Assembly (NCBI RefSeq): GCF_030756675.1
Contig: NZ_JAVBXD010000020.1
Span: 1-64,000, forward strand
DNA from: Bacillus multifaciens
Lineage (GTDB): Bacteria > Bacillota > Bacilli > Bacillales > Bacillaceae_G
Direction: 5' to 3'
Length of the DNA stretch: 64,000 nucleotides
This document shows, one piece after another, positions 42,497-52,171 of the stretch. The notes below the pieces were generated by a model that saw only the letters and a list, made by a program, of their open reading frames with translations, was not told the DNA's origin and did no database searches. The first letter of the stretch is position 1. Every line of letters starts with the position of its first letter. Position numbers and translations under genes: made by a program.

Positions 42497-43042
42497 ATGA
42501 CTAAAGAGAAATTTTTTCAAGAATTATCAGAACACCTTAGGAAACTACCAGAAGAAGAACGAAACGACATTTTATATGATTACGAGGAACATTTTCAATT
42601 CGGAATAGAAGAGGGAAAAACGGAGGAAGAAATTATAAAAGCGCTCGGTTCTCCGAAAGCAATAGCTAAGGAAACGTTAGCGTCTCATCACTTAGAGCTG
42701 GTGAAGCATAATCCAACTCCTTCTAACATAGCAAGAGCAATTGTAGCAATTATTGGACTTAGTTTTTTTAACTTAGTTGTTGTGCTAGGACCGCTCATAG
42801 CAATTGCGAGTCTTATTTTATCACTTTGGATAGTAAGTGCTGTATGTGTTTTCTCACCAATCCTTCTGTTAACAAAAATTGTTTTTGCCCAAATTTTTAT
42901 TTTATCCGATGTATTTGTCGCTATTATACTCTTTGGTATTGGTTTACTTTTAGGGATTGCCGCGTATTATTGTACGATTTGGTTTAAAACGCTTTTTGTT
43001 AAGTACGCCATTTGGAATTTAAAAGTAATTAAAGGGGAGTAG
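42497..43042 (+). CDS. HAAS-domain (DUF1700) membrane protein
   Basis: 181 residues. The N-terminal HAAS signalling domain (about 1-65: FFQELSEHLRKLPEEERNDI, YDYEEHFQFGIEEGKTEEEI) is fused to about four membrane helices (75-170). Such proteins nearly always follow a PadR regulator and are thought to transmit signals at the membrane. ATG 42497 lies three bases after the PadR stop, so translation is coupled. Exact function is unknown. Confidence 0.87.
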   Translation: MTKEKFFQELSEHLRKLPEEERNDILYDYEEHFQFGIEEGKTEEEIIKALGSPKAIAKETLASHHLELVKHNPTPSNIARAIVAIIGLSFFNLVVVLGPLIAIASLILSLWIVSAVCVFSPILLLTKIVFAQIFILSDVFVAIILFGIGLLLGIAAYYCTIWFKTLFVKYAIWNLKVIKGE

Positions 43043-43047
43043 AGAAG

Positions 43048-43866
43048 ATGAGAAAAATGGTGTTGCTAGCAATTATTTGTATTGCAATTGGAGGAATCGG
43101 TTTATTTTTTACAAGTTCAGTCTTTTTTATGAAAACTGCAAATGGATCAGCAGAAACAAAGAAATTGGAACAGAAACAATTTAAAAATGAGCAAATTAAA
43201 AACATTCATGTTGACACAGATGTTGGAGATGTTGTGATTGAAAAAGGTAAGACTGATTTATTTGAAGTTCGGTATAGCGGCAATCAGGAAAAGCGAAAGT
43301 TAGATATAAATGAGAACGGTGAAATGCTACAAGTGGAAGTGAAATCAAAAAAGAAACATATATTTGACTTTTCTTTTTCACCATTTGACTTGAAAGATGA
43401 GAGCTTAACAGTTGTTGTGCCTGAACGTGTATACAATAAAATTGAAGCAGAGACGGCAGCAGGAACGATTCACGTGCAAAATATTCAAAGTGGAGATATA
43501 CTTGCGCATTCAGCAGCGGGCGATGTTGAAATGAAGGAAATGAAAGCGCAGAATGTAAAAGTGTCATCTAGTGCGGGAAATATTGTTCTTTATAAAGTAG
43601 AAGGGAAAGTGCATGCAGAGGTGGCGGCAGGAAGTGTAGAGGTAACGCAGCATAATCCAGAGTATAGTATTGAGGCGGATTCGGCAGCAGGCGATGTTAG
43701 TATTCAGTTGCAGGAAATGCCGAAAGATGCTGTTGTGAAAGGATCTTCTCATGCAGGAGAGGTAAAGATTTTTGGAAAAGAAAATAAAGAAATTACGATA
43801 GGTAACGGAAAGGTGCAGATTAGCGGGGAAACAGCAGCAGGCTCTGTAAAAATCGAGGCGAATTAA
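43048..43866 (+). CDS. DUF4097-family adhesin-like beta-repeat protein
   Basis: A 272-residue envelope protein with one N-terminal membrane segment (5-27). The extracytoplasmic part has about six repeats of the type A-G-x-I/V-x-(I/V), e.g. ETAAGTIHVQNIQ, SAAGDVEMKEM, SSAGNIVLYKV, VAAGSVEVTQ and SAAGDVSIQL. These predict a beta-solenoid. It is the third gene of the PadR-HAAS operon. No enzymatic motif is seen. GGGGAGTAGAGAAG precedes the ATG, and a terminator shared with lexA follows. Confidence 0.87.
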   Translation: MRKMVLLAIICIAIGGIGLFFTSSVFFMKTANGSAETKKLEQKQFKNEQIKNIHVDTDVGDVVIEKGKTDLFEVRYSGNQEKRKLDINENGEMLQVEVKSKKKHIFDFSFSPFDLKDESLTVVVPERVYNKIEAETAAGTIHVQNIQSGDILAHSAAGDVEMKEMKAQNVKVSSSAGNIVLYKVEGKVHAEVAAGSVEVTQHNPEYSIEADSAAGDVSIQLQEMPKDAVVKGSSHAGEVKIFGKENKEITIGNGKVQISGETAAGSVKIEAN

Positions 43867-43897
43867 AAAAACAGACCAAATTTGGTCTGTTTTTTTA
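43864..43897. terminator. bidirectional terminator between the DUF4097 gene and lexA
   Basis: ACAGACCAAATTTGGTCTGT is a perfect palindrome with an A-run before and a T-run after, so it can end transcription from both convergent genes. Confidence 0.9.
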
Positions 43898-44515
43898 ATG
43901 TAAATGGCGATATACACCAATTACTTTTCCAATAACAGAAACGTTATCCAAAATAATAGGTTCTAAAGAAGAGTTTTCTGGCTGTAAGCGGAAATGATCT
44001 TTTTCTTTGTAAAAACGTTTTACCGTAGCTTCATTATCTTCTGTTAAAGCAACAACGATTTCACCATTGTATGCAGATTGCTGCTGGCGAACAACAACTA
44101 AGTCCCCGTCAAAAATACCTGCTTCAATCATACTGTCTCCAGAAATGCGTAACATAAATACTTGATCTGAACCTGAAACGAGATTCGCTGGAAGTGGAAA
44201 ATGTTCTTCTACACTTTCAACTGCTGTAATTGGTAAGCCCGCTGTAACTTTTCCGACAATCGGTACGTGAACGACTGGTTGCGTATCACCTTGGATACTG
44301 TCGTCTCCTAAAATTTCAATTGCTCTCGGTTTTGTAGGATCGCGGCGAATGTATCCTTTTTCCTCTAAGCGAGATAAATGTCCGTGCACAGTAGAGCTAG
44401 AAGCAAGGCCGACTGCTTGACCGATTTCACGTACGGAAGGTGGATAACCTTTTTCTTGTACTTTTTGTTTAATGAAGTCGAGAATGTCTTGTTGTCGTTT
44501 CGTTAACTTCTCCAT
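43895..44515 (-). CDS. lexA: LexA SOS repressor
   Basis: Represses DNA-damage genes and self-cleaves when RecA is activated. 206 residues: winged HTH with [29 protein letters not shown] and [15 protein letters not shown]. The cleavage site is Ala92-Gly93 (KVTAGLPI), the nucleophile Ser128 is in SGDSM, and the general base is Lys166 (ATVKRF). It is divergent from the yneB-type resolvase gene with a LexA box between, as in other Bacillus. Minus-strand promoter TTGTAG-17-TATAAT (44556-44584) overlaps that box. Confidence 0.97.
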   Translation of the reverse strand: MEKLTKRQQDILDFIKQKVQEKGYPPSVREIGQAVGLASSSTVHGHLSRLEEKGYIRRDPTKPRAIEILGDDSIQGDTQPVVHVPIVGKVTAGLPITAVESVEEHFPLPANLVSGSDQVFMLRISGDSMIEAGIFDGDLVVVRQQQSAYNGEIVVALTEDNEATVKRFYKEKDHFRLQPENSSLEPIILDNVSVIGKVIGVYRHLH

Positions 44516-44555
44516 ATTTTTTCACACCTCGTTTTCTACAAAATTTCTTGTTTTT

Positions 44556-44621
44556 ATTATAACATGCAAGAATCTATTCTACAAACGTAAGTTCGAACAA
44601 AAGCTGGAATTATGTTACACT
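44556..44621. promoter_or_regulatory. divergent lexA / yneB promoters with LexA box
   Basis: The LexA box CAAACGTAAGTTCG (44582-44595) differs at one base from CGAACNNNNGTTCG. On the minus strand the lexA -10 TATAAT (44556-44561) and -35 TTGTAG (44579-44584) overlap it. On the plus strand TCGAAC ... TACACT (44616-44621) with 17-bp spacing could serve yneB. Confidence 0.75.
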
Positions 44622-44642
44622 AAGATGTAAAAAGTGAGATAG

Positions 44643-45314
<672 letters not shown>

Positions 45315-45359
45315 CTATTGTATGATAATAATCAGTTTTTAGTAGAAAGGGGATTCGAG

Positions 45360-45599
45360 ATGCTAAGTCACGAACTCATAGAACGCATTAATTTCTTAGC
45401 GAAAAAAGCAAAAACAGAAGGTTTAACAGAAGAAGAGCAACGTGAGCGTCAATCGCTCCGTGAACAATATTTAAAAGGTTTTCGTCAAAATATGTTAAAC
45501 GAATTGAAATCAATCAAAGTCGTTAACGAAGAAGGTAAGGACGTTACGCCGAAGAAGTTAAAAGAATTAAAAAAGCAAGAGCAAGCAAAGTTAAATTAA
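45360..45599 (+). CDS. ynzC: YnzC/DUF896 small protein
   Basis: A 79-residue helical protein. [20 protein letters not shown] and [20 protein letters not shown] are the DUF896 hairpin signature. The start is ATG 45360 behind AAAGGGG; an open frame 42 bp upstream has no ribosome site. It is the last gene of the SOS-type operon and is followed by a compact terminator. Molecular role unknown. Confidence 0.92.
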   Translation: MLSHELIERINFLAKKAKTEGLTEEEQRERQSLREQYLKGFRQNMLNELKSIKVVNEEGKDVTPKKLKELKKQEQAKLN

Positions 45600-45624
45600 A
45601 AGATGGGCGCAGCCCATCTTTTTC
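45598..45624 (+). terminator. intrinsic terminator after ynzC
   Basis: AAAGATGGGC-GCA-GCCCATCTTT followed by T residues, directly after the stop. Confidence 0.92.
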
Positions 45625-45644
45625 TAGTTTGTTAGGAAAATGCG

Positions 45645-47228
45645 TTATTTAACAACTTTCCAATTATAATTAGTCGTCGCTTTGATCGTTTTTCGTTCTA
45701 ATATGTAATTTGCAATGAGCTCAGATATATCAATTTGTATATCTTTTATTATGGGCTTATTTTGAAACATAACATAATTTCCACCGCCACTTGCCCGATA
45801 ATTGTTCATGACAACGTCGTACTCTTGATCCAAGTGAAGAGGAGCTTCTTCGTATTGCAAGGAAACAACTCTTTCCCCAACTGGTTTTGAAATGTTTAAT
45901 ATGTATGAAATTCCTTCCCACATATCGTAATGATAATGTTGCGGTTTTGGTTCGATATATGCAGGGTTTACAATGATATTTCCATCTGGATCTAACGAGA
46001 AATATTCAGCAGTTAACTCAAGTGCCTCTTTTATATCTTTTCCTGTAACACGAACAACTTTTAATGTATTTGGATAAATATAATTTGAAACAATATCCCT
46101 CATTGTAATTTCATTTGGAAAGCCGGAAGATTCATTATGAAACAAACTTGTACAAGAAATGTTGGCTCCAGTTACATCCGTCTGTACTTTGTTTATAAAT
46201 TCAATAAAGGCGCAATCTCGCAAGCGAGTCTCCATCGCATCGTGAATCAGCATATCACCGGCAATGGTGCCGATTGGTTTATCTAACCATTCTTGCGTTT
46301 GTTGTTCATATGCTGATACGAGTGAAAGTACTGCCCTATCTGCTGGAATGCCTTCGATAGGCAGTAGTTCAGAATAACATTCTTTTATCATCCATTGATT
46401 TTGTTTCTTTATTAAAGTAACATGAACTTTCCCTAATGAACGGCCGTTGGATCCAGTTTGTAAAACTGTTACACTATTTACCTTTTCATGAGCAATATAG
46501 CGATGTTGATGCCCAGTTAATAATATATCAATTCCTTCAATTTCTTGACACATTGCATATCCTTGATTTTCCCCTGTTAAAATCTCTGTTGGTTCTCCAG
46601 TTTGTAAATCGCATTCAAAACCGCCGTGGTAGGCTACGATTAAAACATGTGGTTGTTCCTGTTCATGAATATAGGTTACCCATTGCCTTGTCGCTTCTAA
46701 TGCATTTTCAAATAGTAAATCTTTAATATGATGCGGCTGTTCCCAATTCGGAATGTAGTGCGTTGTTACTCCTAAAACAGCAATTTTTATATCTGGATGT
46801 ATATGTTTAATTATATATGGCTTCCCAAAGTAAGGTTTCTTAGTTTGTTTATTCATAATATTAGCAGCTAGATAAGGCATATTTGCATAAGCTACAGCTT
46901 TGTTTAATACGTCCATTCCGTAGTTAAATTCGTGATTTCCAATAATCGCTGCATCATAACCGATATGATTGGCGATAATCGACATTGGATTTTCTTCATT
47001 TCGCATATATTTGGCGTAGTAATAAGTAAACGGGGTTCCTTGTATGAAGTCACCGTTATCAATTACGAGTACATGGTCATTATTGGCACGTTCCTGTGCA
47101 ATTTGCGTTGCAACCTTTGCTAGTCCTAGTTCTGCCTTTTCGTTATTTTGATAATGTATCGGATAAACCGCACCATGAATATCACTCGTTAATAAAATAT
47201 TTACATTTACAATGTTATTTTGATTCAA
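45645..47228 (-). CDS. 5'-nucleotidase / cyclic-nucleotide phosphodiesterase family metallophosphoesterase
   Basis: A two-domain UshA/YfkN/YunD-type enzyme. The N-terminal metallophosphatase has ILLTSDIHGAVYP (motif I), DNGDFIQGTP (II), GNHEFNYG (III), AYHGGFE and LLTGHQHR (V); the C-terminal 5'-nucleotidase domain has ISCTSLFHNES and NYRASGGGNY near the end. No signal peptide, so it is probably cytoplasmic. I choose TTG 47228 because AGAAGG lies 9 bp upstream on the minus strand, giving 527 residues; a frame to 47315 exists but is unsupported. Substrate (nucleotide or sugar-nucleotide) is not clear. Confidence 0.85.
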   Translation of the reverse strand: MNQNNIVNVNILLTSDIHGAVYPIHYQNNEKAELGLAKVATQIAQERANNDHVLVIDNGDFIQGTPFTYYYAKYMRNEENPMSIIANHIGYDAAIIGNHEFNYGMDVLNKAVAYANMPYLAANIMNKQTKKPYFGKPYIIKHIHPDIKIAVLGVTTHYIPNWEQPHHIKDLLFENALEATRQWVTYIHEQEQPHVLIVAYHGGFECDLQTGEPTEILTGENQGYAMCQEIEGIDILLTGHQHRYIAHEKVNSVTVLQTGSNGRSLGKVHVTLIKKQNQWMIKECYSELLPIEGIPADRAVLSLVSAYEQQTQEWLDKPIGTIAGDMLIHDAMETRLRDCAFIEFINKVQTDVTGANISCTSLFHNESSGFPNEITMRDIVSNYIYPNTLKVVRVTGKDIKEALELTAEYFSLDPDGNIIVNPAYIEPKPQHYHYDMWEGISYILNISKPVGERVVSLQYEEAPLHLDQEYDVVMNNYRASGGGNYVMFQNKPIIKDIQIDISELIANYILERKTIKATTNYNWKVVK

Positions 47229-47354
47229 TGTTATCAACCTTCTTTTTATATAATCCATTCGTAAGTCATAGCACAGTTTGTTTACATATGTATTATCTAC
47301 ATTTGAATTAAACATATATGCAACTGCTGCTTTAGAAATTTTTTTCTTTTCATG

Positions 47355-47385
47355 TTGACTCTCACGTTACGTTATACTTTATTGT
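47355..47385 (+). promoter_or_regulatory. MerR-type promoter with 19-bp spacer
   Basis: TTGACT (47355-47360) and TATTGT (47380-47385) are separated by 19 bp. The spacer contains the small palindrome ACGTTACGT. Such long spacers are typical of promoters activated by MerR-family proteins, suggesting autoregulation. Confidence 0.5.
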
Positions 47386-47408
47386 ATGAACTAAGGGAGG
47401 GCGAAACA

Positions 47409-48143
47409 ATGACAATGAAAGTGAAAGAAGTAGCAGATTTAGTCGGTATTAGTGTGCGTACGCTGCATCATTATGATGAAATTGGGTTATTAACCCCAGA
47501 GGAGACAACCGAATCTGGTTATCGCCTTTATTCTGATGATAATCTGGAGACTTTGCAACAAATTCTATTTTTTAAAGAACTTGGCTTCCCTTTAAAGAAA
47601 ATTAAAGAAATTATCAATAAACCGTCATTTGATCGAAAAGAGGCGCTTGTTTTACATCGTAAAATGTTGCTTGAGAAGCGTTCTAGATTAGATAAAGTGA
47701 TTGCGACAATTGATAAGACGATTCAATACTCGAAAGGGGAAATTCAAATGACAAACAAAGAAAAATTTGAGGGTTTTGATTTTAGTAAAAATCCGTATGA
47801 GCAAGAAGCGCGTGAAAGATGGGGAAATGAAGCGGTCGATAAGGCTAATAAAACAGCAGCAAACATGACGAAAGAAAAACAAGAAGAATATAATGCGATT
47901 TATAGAAAACTTGCAACACTTCGTCATGATTCTCCTGAATCAGAACAGGCTCAAGAAGCAATTCAAGAATGGTATCGCTATTTACAGAACTTTGGTCATT
48001 ACTCATTAGATGCGTTCAAAGGTCTAGGACAAATGTATGTCGATGATGAGCGATTTACAAAAAATATTGATCAATTCGGTGAAGGATTAGCGAAGTTTAT
48101 GCAGGTTACAATGGCTGTGTATGCTGATCGTAATAAGAAGTAA
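47409..48143 (+). CDS. MerR-family regulator with TipAS drug-sensing domain
   Basis: A 244-residue regulator: N-terminal MerR HTH ([38 protein letters not shown]), then a coiled coil (about 75-110) and a TipAS-type C-terminal domain (about 115-240, including [14 protein letters not shown] and [20 protein letters not shown]). This is the Mta/TipAL pattern, sensing hydrophobic drugs and distorting long-spacer promoters. ATG 47409 follows AGGGAGGGCGAAACA. The only nearby target is its own promoter. Confidence 0.9.
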   Translation: MTMKVKEVADLVGISVRTLHHYDEIGLLTPEETTESGYRLYSDDNLETLQQILFFKELGFPLKKIKEIINKPSFDRKEALVLHRKMLLEKRSRLDKVIATIDKTIQYSKGEIQMTNKEKFEGFDFSKNPYEQEARERWGNEAVDKANKTAANMTKEKQEEYNAIYRKLATLRHDSPESEQAQEAIQEWYRYLQNFGHYSLDAFKGLGQMYVDDERFTKNIDQFGEGLAKFMQVTMAVYADRNKK

Positions 48144-48161
48144 AATGAACGCTTGTAATTT

Positions 48162-48200
48162 AAAAGGCTCTATTCTTCATTTGGAGAATAGGGCCTTTTT
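48162..48200 (+). terminator. intrinsic terminator after the MerR gene
   Basis: AAAGGCTCTATTCT pairs with AGAATAGGGCCTTT (one mismatch) and is followed by TT. Confidence 0.88.
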
Positions 48201-48324
48201 CGTATTTCACGAAAAAGGTGGAGTGTGTAGTTGTGAGGCTGTTAATTATTACACAAATATTGTGTTCTAAACCATGAGCGAAGAAAGAGAGTATAATAAA
48301 ATAAGAAGAGAAAGGGGGGTTATT

Positions 48325-48810
48325 ATGGCGTTACAACATGAATTTGTATTTGTTTCACATGAAAAAGGAGAGTTAAGTTCTAAAGATTTTTCTTGGAATG
48401 ACATGGAGTTTTCTTATAAAGACGGTACAGCTGTTGAAGAATACGTCATTTTAAGTGATGAGTTTATTTTATATATACTAGATTTCTTGCGTTGGATTCC
48501 AACTTATAACCCTTCTAGAAGAGAGAATGGATTTGGTCTTCATTATCATGGCATCACTAAAATTGAGAAAGAAGGAGCAAATATAGCAGTAAATTTATTT
48601 CGTTCACTAATTAATTTGTTTTCATTAGCACCTGAAACGATTGAACTTACAGGGGCATTTCAATGGACTTATAGTACAGATGATCCGAATGGTGAATATG
48701 AAAAACTCTCTTTCAATCGAGATATTCTTTGCGCGCAATTACAATCTTTAGTCACGTTATTTTATAAAGTGAGAAGTGAAAAAGGATATATTTTACATTT
48801 CGGAATTTAA
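48325..48810 (+). CDS. conserved-looking hypothetical protein
   Basis: 161 residues from ATG 48325, behind GAAAGGGGGGTTATT. An open frame 51 bp upstream lacks a site. No membrane segment or signal peptide. Trp/Tyr-rich motifs include FVFVSHEKGELSSKDFSWND, LRWIPTYNPSRRENGFGLHY and GAFQWTYSTDDP. I do not recognise the family. It is a single gene between a terminator and the transketolase promoter, with codon use like its neighbours. Confidence 0.7.
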   Translation: MALQHEFVFVSHEKGELSSKDFSWNDMEFSYKDGTAVEEYVILSDEFILYILDFLRWIPTYNPSRRENGFGLHYHGITKIEKEGANIAVNLFRSLINLFSLAPETIELTGAFQWTYSTDDPNGEYEKLSFNRDILCAQLQSLVTLFYKVRSEKGYILHFGI

Positions 48811-49020
48811 ATTATCTAAAATATTTGTATCATTTCAGACAGAATGTTTAAAGCTAATGAGGAATTATCAATGGCAAGTAATAAAGAAAGGTATAAGATA
48901 AACTTTGGAATGTAAAAAATGAAAAAAGTATAGCGGATTGAAACCCTATACATTGTGGAAAATAGTACGTTTTTTTGAACAAATACGAAAAAACATCAAC
49001 ATATTTGTCGATACATGTTG

Positions 49021-49026
49021 TATAAT
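49021..49026 (+). promoter_or_regulatory. -10 element of the likely tkt promoter
   Basis: A perfect TATAAT 69 bp before the tkt start. The best upstream partner, TCAACA at 48997-49002, has 18-bp spacing and is weak. The 284-bp gap 48811-49094 shows nothing else. Confidence 0.45.
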
Positions 49027-49094
49027 CTTGCAAGGAAAGCTATCATATAAAGGTGTAAAACGTTTACTTTAATATAAGCGAAGGGAAGAATAGC

Positions 49095-51095
49095 ATGACA
49101 CATTCAATCGAACAACTTTCTATCAACACGATTCGCACATTATCCATTGATGCGATTGAAAAATCAAACTCTGGTCATCCAGGAATGCCGATGGGCGCAG
49201 CACCAATGGCGTATACATTATGGACGAAATTTATGAAACATAATCCAAAGAACCCAACGTGGTTTAACCGTGATCGTTTCGTATTATCTGCAGGTCATGG
49301 TTCAATGTTACTATATAGCTTACTGCATTTAGCTGGTTATGATGTAACAATGGATGATTTAAAGAACTTCCGTCAATGGGGAAGTAAAACACCAGGTCAC
49401 CCTGAGTTCGGTCATACACCAGGTGTAGACGCAACAACAGGTCCACTTGGACAAGGTATTGCAACAGCTGTAGGTATGGCGATGGCTGAAAGACACTTAG
49501 CAGCGAAATACAATCGTGATGAGTATAATCTTATTGATCACAATACATACGCAATTTGCGGTGACGGAGACTTAATGGAAGGCGTTTCTGCTGAAGCATC
49601 TTCATTAGCAGCTCATTTAGGATTAGGTCGTCTAGTTGTGCTTTATGATTCTAATGATATTTCATTAGATGGCGATTTAAATCGTTCTTTCTCTGAAAGT
49701 GTAGAAGATCGTTATAAAGCATATGGCTGGCAAGTAATCCGTGTTGAAGATGGAAACGATATCGAGGCAATCGCGAAAGCGCTTGAAGAAGCAAAAGCTG
49801 ACGAAAAACGTCCAACATTAATCGAAGTAAGAACAACAATCGGATTTGGTTCACCAAACAAATCTGGAAAATCAGCTTCACATGGTTCTCCGCTTGGCGT
49901 AGAAGAAACGAAGTTAACAAAAGAAACATATGCTTGGGCATTTGAGCAAGACTTCCATGTACCAGAAGAAGTGTATGAAAACTTCCGTAAAACAGTACAA
50001 GATGCTGGTGAATCAGCACAAGCAGAGTGGAACAACATGCTTGATGCGTATGCGAAAGCGTATCCAGAATTAGCGGCTGAACTGCAAGCAGCAATGAAAG
50101 GTCTTCTTCCAGAAGGTTGGGATAAGAGCTTACCAACATACGAAATCGGTTCAAAAACAGCAACTCGTTCATCTTCTGGACAAATTATTAATGCAATTGC
50201 TGAATCTGTACCGTCATTCTTTGGTGGGTCTGCAGACCTTGCTGGTTCTAACAAAACATATATGAACAAAGAAAAAGACTTCACAAGAGAAGACTATAGC
50301 GGTAAAAATATTTGGTACGGTGTACGTGAGTTCGCAATGGGTGCAGCAATGAACGGTATCGCACTTCATGGCGGTTTAAAAACTTACGGTGGTACGTTCT
50401 TCGTATTCTCTGACTACTTACGTCCAGCAATTCGTCTTGCTGCGTTAATGCAACTGCCAGTAACATATGTATTCACGCATGATAGTATCGCAGTTGGAGA
50501 AGATGGACCAACGCATGAGCCAATCGAACAGCTTGCAGCTCTTCGTGCAATGCCAAATGTAGATGTTATTCGTCCTGCTGACGGTAACGAATCTGTTGCA
50601 GCTTGGAAGTTAGCGTTAGAATCTACAAAAACACCAACTGCATTAATCTTAACTCGTCAAGATCTTCCAACATTAGAAGGTGCAAAAGACGATACGTATG
50701 AAAAAGTTGCTAAAGGTGCATATGTAATTTCTCCAAGTAAGAAAACTACTTCTGATGTAATCTTACTTGCAGCTGGATCTGAAGTAAGCTTAGCAATTGA
50801 AGCGCAAACAGCATTAGCTAAAGATGGTATTGATGCATCTGTTGTAAGTATGCCGTCTATGGATCGCTATGAAGCGCAATCAGCTGAATATAAAGAATCT
50901 GTATTACCAAAAGCAGTAACGAAACGTTTCGCGATTGAAATGGGTGCTTCTTTCGGATGGCATCGTTACGTTGGTCTTGAAGGAGATGTATTAGGTATCG
51001 ATACATTCGGTGCTTCTGCTCCTGGTGAAAAGATTATGGAAGAATACGGATTCACTGTAGAAAACGTTGTTCGCAAAGTAAAAGAAATGCTATAA
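49095..51095 (+). CDS. tkt: transketolase
   Basis: A ThDP-dependent enzyme moving two-carbon units between sugars in the pentose phosphate pathway. 666 residues, full length: [10 protein letters not shown] near 27, the ThDP motif GDGDLMEG near 155, [20 protein letters not shown] near 252, and the transketolase signature [20 protein letters not shown] with [16 protein letters not shown] near 465. Codon use (GCA/GTA/CCA-rich) marks a highly expressed gene. ATG 49095 follows CGAAGGGAAGAATAGC. It is separated from sirA by a terminator. Confidence 0.98.
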   Translation: MTHSIEQLSINTIRTLSIDAIEKSNSGHPGMPMGAAPMAYTLWTKFMKHNPKNPTWFNRDRFVLSAGHGSMLLYSLLHLAGYDVTMDDLKNFRQWGSKTPGHPEFGHTPGVDATTGPLGQGIATAVGMAMAERHLAAKYNRDEYNLIDHNTYAICGDGDLMEGVSAEASSLAAHLGLGRLVVLYDSNDISLDGDLNRSFSESVEDRYKAYGWQVIRVEDGNDIEAIAKALEEAKADEKRPTLIEVRTTIGFGSPNKSGKSASHGSPLGVEETKLTKETYAWAFEQDFHVPEEVYENFRKTVQDAGESAQAEWNNMLDAYAKAYPELAAELQAAMKGLLPEGWDKSLPTYEIGSKTATRSSSGQIINAIAESVPSFFGGSADLAGSNKTYMNKEKDFTREDYSGKNIWYGVREFAMGAAMNGIALHGGLKTYGGTFFVFSDYLRPAIRLAALMQLPVTYVFTHDSIAVGEDGPTHEPIEQLAALRAMPNVDVIRPADGNESVAAWKLALESTKTPTALILTRQDLPTLEGAKDDTYEKVAKGAYVISPSKKTTSDVILLAAGSEVSLAIEAQTALAKDGIDASVVSMPSMDRYEAQSAEYKESVLPKAVTKRFAIEMGASFGWHRYVGLEGDVLGIDTFGASAPGEKIMEEYGFTVENVVRKVKEML

Positions 51096-51102
51096 TGATT
51101 TT

Positions 51103-51134
51103 AGAAAAATCTCTCCAGCATGGAGGGATTTTTC
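51103..51134 (+). terminator. intrinsic terminator after tkt
   Basis: AGAAAAATCTCTCCA-GCA-TGGAGGGATTTTTCT forms a long stem with a T-rich 3' arm. Confidence 0.9.
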
Positions 51135-51304
51135 TATGTAAATGAAATGATCCCGTTAGTTTGAGATAGTAAAATCTTACTGATGATGGAAGTTTCACTT
51201 TATTCGACAGAAAAAGTTTTTTCTTTCTCCGCAGTCAGACAATCATTGCGTATTTATTTCTATATAATGAAAGGAATAAAGTTGTCCAATGCGGGAGGGA
51301 AAAT

Positions 51305-51745
51305 ATGAGAACGTATGAACTATACTTAATTCGAGAAGATATTACGAAGGCGTATTTCGGTCGTGAGTTTTTATTGTTTGATTTGTTTGCTCGTTTTGCA
51401 CAGTCTCGTTCCCTTTCAGAAAAGAAAGTGTTGTATAAACAAATGAAGTATATCACGTTGCCCTTACAAGTAATGAAATTACATCATAAAATGGAACAAG
51501 CGCTGCGGACATATGGGAAATACGAAAGAAATGGGTATATGCACATGGTGTCTAATGAAAATGCGTACGGAGAAGTGCGTATGAAATCACAGTATATCCG
51601 GATGCATACTTCTGAAAATGTTGAACTAGAAACAGCTATTTTTGAAGTGCTTAGAAGATGTGAATTGACATTTCTTGCGATGGATTATGAGAGTAAGCAG
51701 TATGGATGGTTAAATCCTCTCAAACAAGTGCGTACTTATATATAA
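51305..51745 (+). CDS. sirA: SirA, sporulation inhibitor of DNA replication
   Basis: In B. subtilis SirA (YneE) binds DnaA domain I at the onset of sporulation and blocks new replication rounds. This 146-residue protein (opening MRTYELYLIREDITKAYFGR, ending YGWLNPLKQVRTYI) fits in length and lies between tkt and yneF as in B. subtilis. ATG 51305 follows GGGAGGGAAAAT. Upstream is a 170-bp gap, room for a promoter. Function is assigned mainly from synteny and overall resemblance. Confidence 0.88.
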   Translation: MRTYELYLIREDITKAYFGREFLLFDLFARFAQSRSLSEKKVLYKQMKYITLPLQVMKLHHKMEQALRTYGKYERNGYMHMVSNENAYGEVRMKSQYIRMHTSENVELETAIFEVLRRCELTFLAMDYESKQYGWLNPLKQVRTYI

Positions 51746-51823
51746 AAAATGTCGAATACAATCTTGTCTTCTTGAAAATGTTTTAGTACACTGTAAGGTA
51801 GACAACATGAAGGAGGAAAATAT

Positions 51824-52045
51824 ATGTCAATTTGGGTAGTTGTTCTAGTGGGCGTATTAGCACTAGTAGCAGGCGTGGCATTAGGATTTTTTATCGCACG
51901 CAAATATATGATGAACTATTTACAAAAAAATCCACCAATTAACGAACAAATGTTAAAAATGATGATGATGCAAATGGGACAGAAACCATCCCAAAAGAAA
52001 ATCAATCAAATGATGAGCGCAATGAATAAACAACAACTGAAATAA
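51824..52045 (+). CDS. yneF: YneF-family small membrane protein
   Basis: A 73-residue protein with one N-terminal membrane helix (3-26: [20 protein letters not shown]) followed by a cytoplasmic helix rich in Met and Gln ([20 protein letters not shown]). This is the UPF0154/YneF pattern. It follows sirA as in B. subtilis. ATG 51824 is preceded by AAGGAGG. Function unknown. Confidence 0.95.
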   Translation: MSIWVVVLVGVLALVAGVALGFFIARKYMMNYLQKNPPINEQMLKMMMMQMGQKPSQKKINQMMSAMNKQQLK

Positions 52046-52050
52046 GCGCT

Positions 52051-52082
52051 AGAAAGGGCACTCCTATACGAGTGCCCTTTCA
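52051..52082 (+). terminator. intrinsic terminator after yneF
   Basis: GAAAGGGCACTC-CTATAC-GAGTGCCCTTTC, a perfect 12-bp stem. Confidence 0.9.
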
Positions 52083-52171
52083 TTTTGCTTCCTTTAAATG
52101 TTTTAAACTTTAAAAAATTCAGTAATTTTGATAAACTGAAAACATCGCTCATTTGGGATAGGAGGTATAAA

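Noticed and set aside
43048-43866. Internal tandem repeats of the DUF4097 gene as a DNA repeat array
   Set aside because: The A-G-x-V periodicity is at protein level (beta-solenoid), and the DNA repeats are not conserved.
49651-50284. Long minus-strand frames opposite tkt
   Set aside because: They are shadows of the strongly biased transketolase codons.
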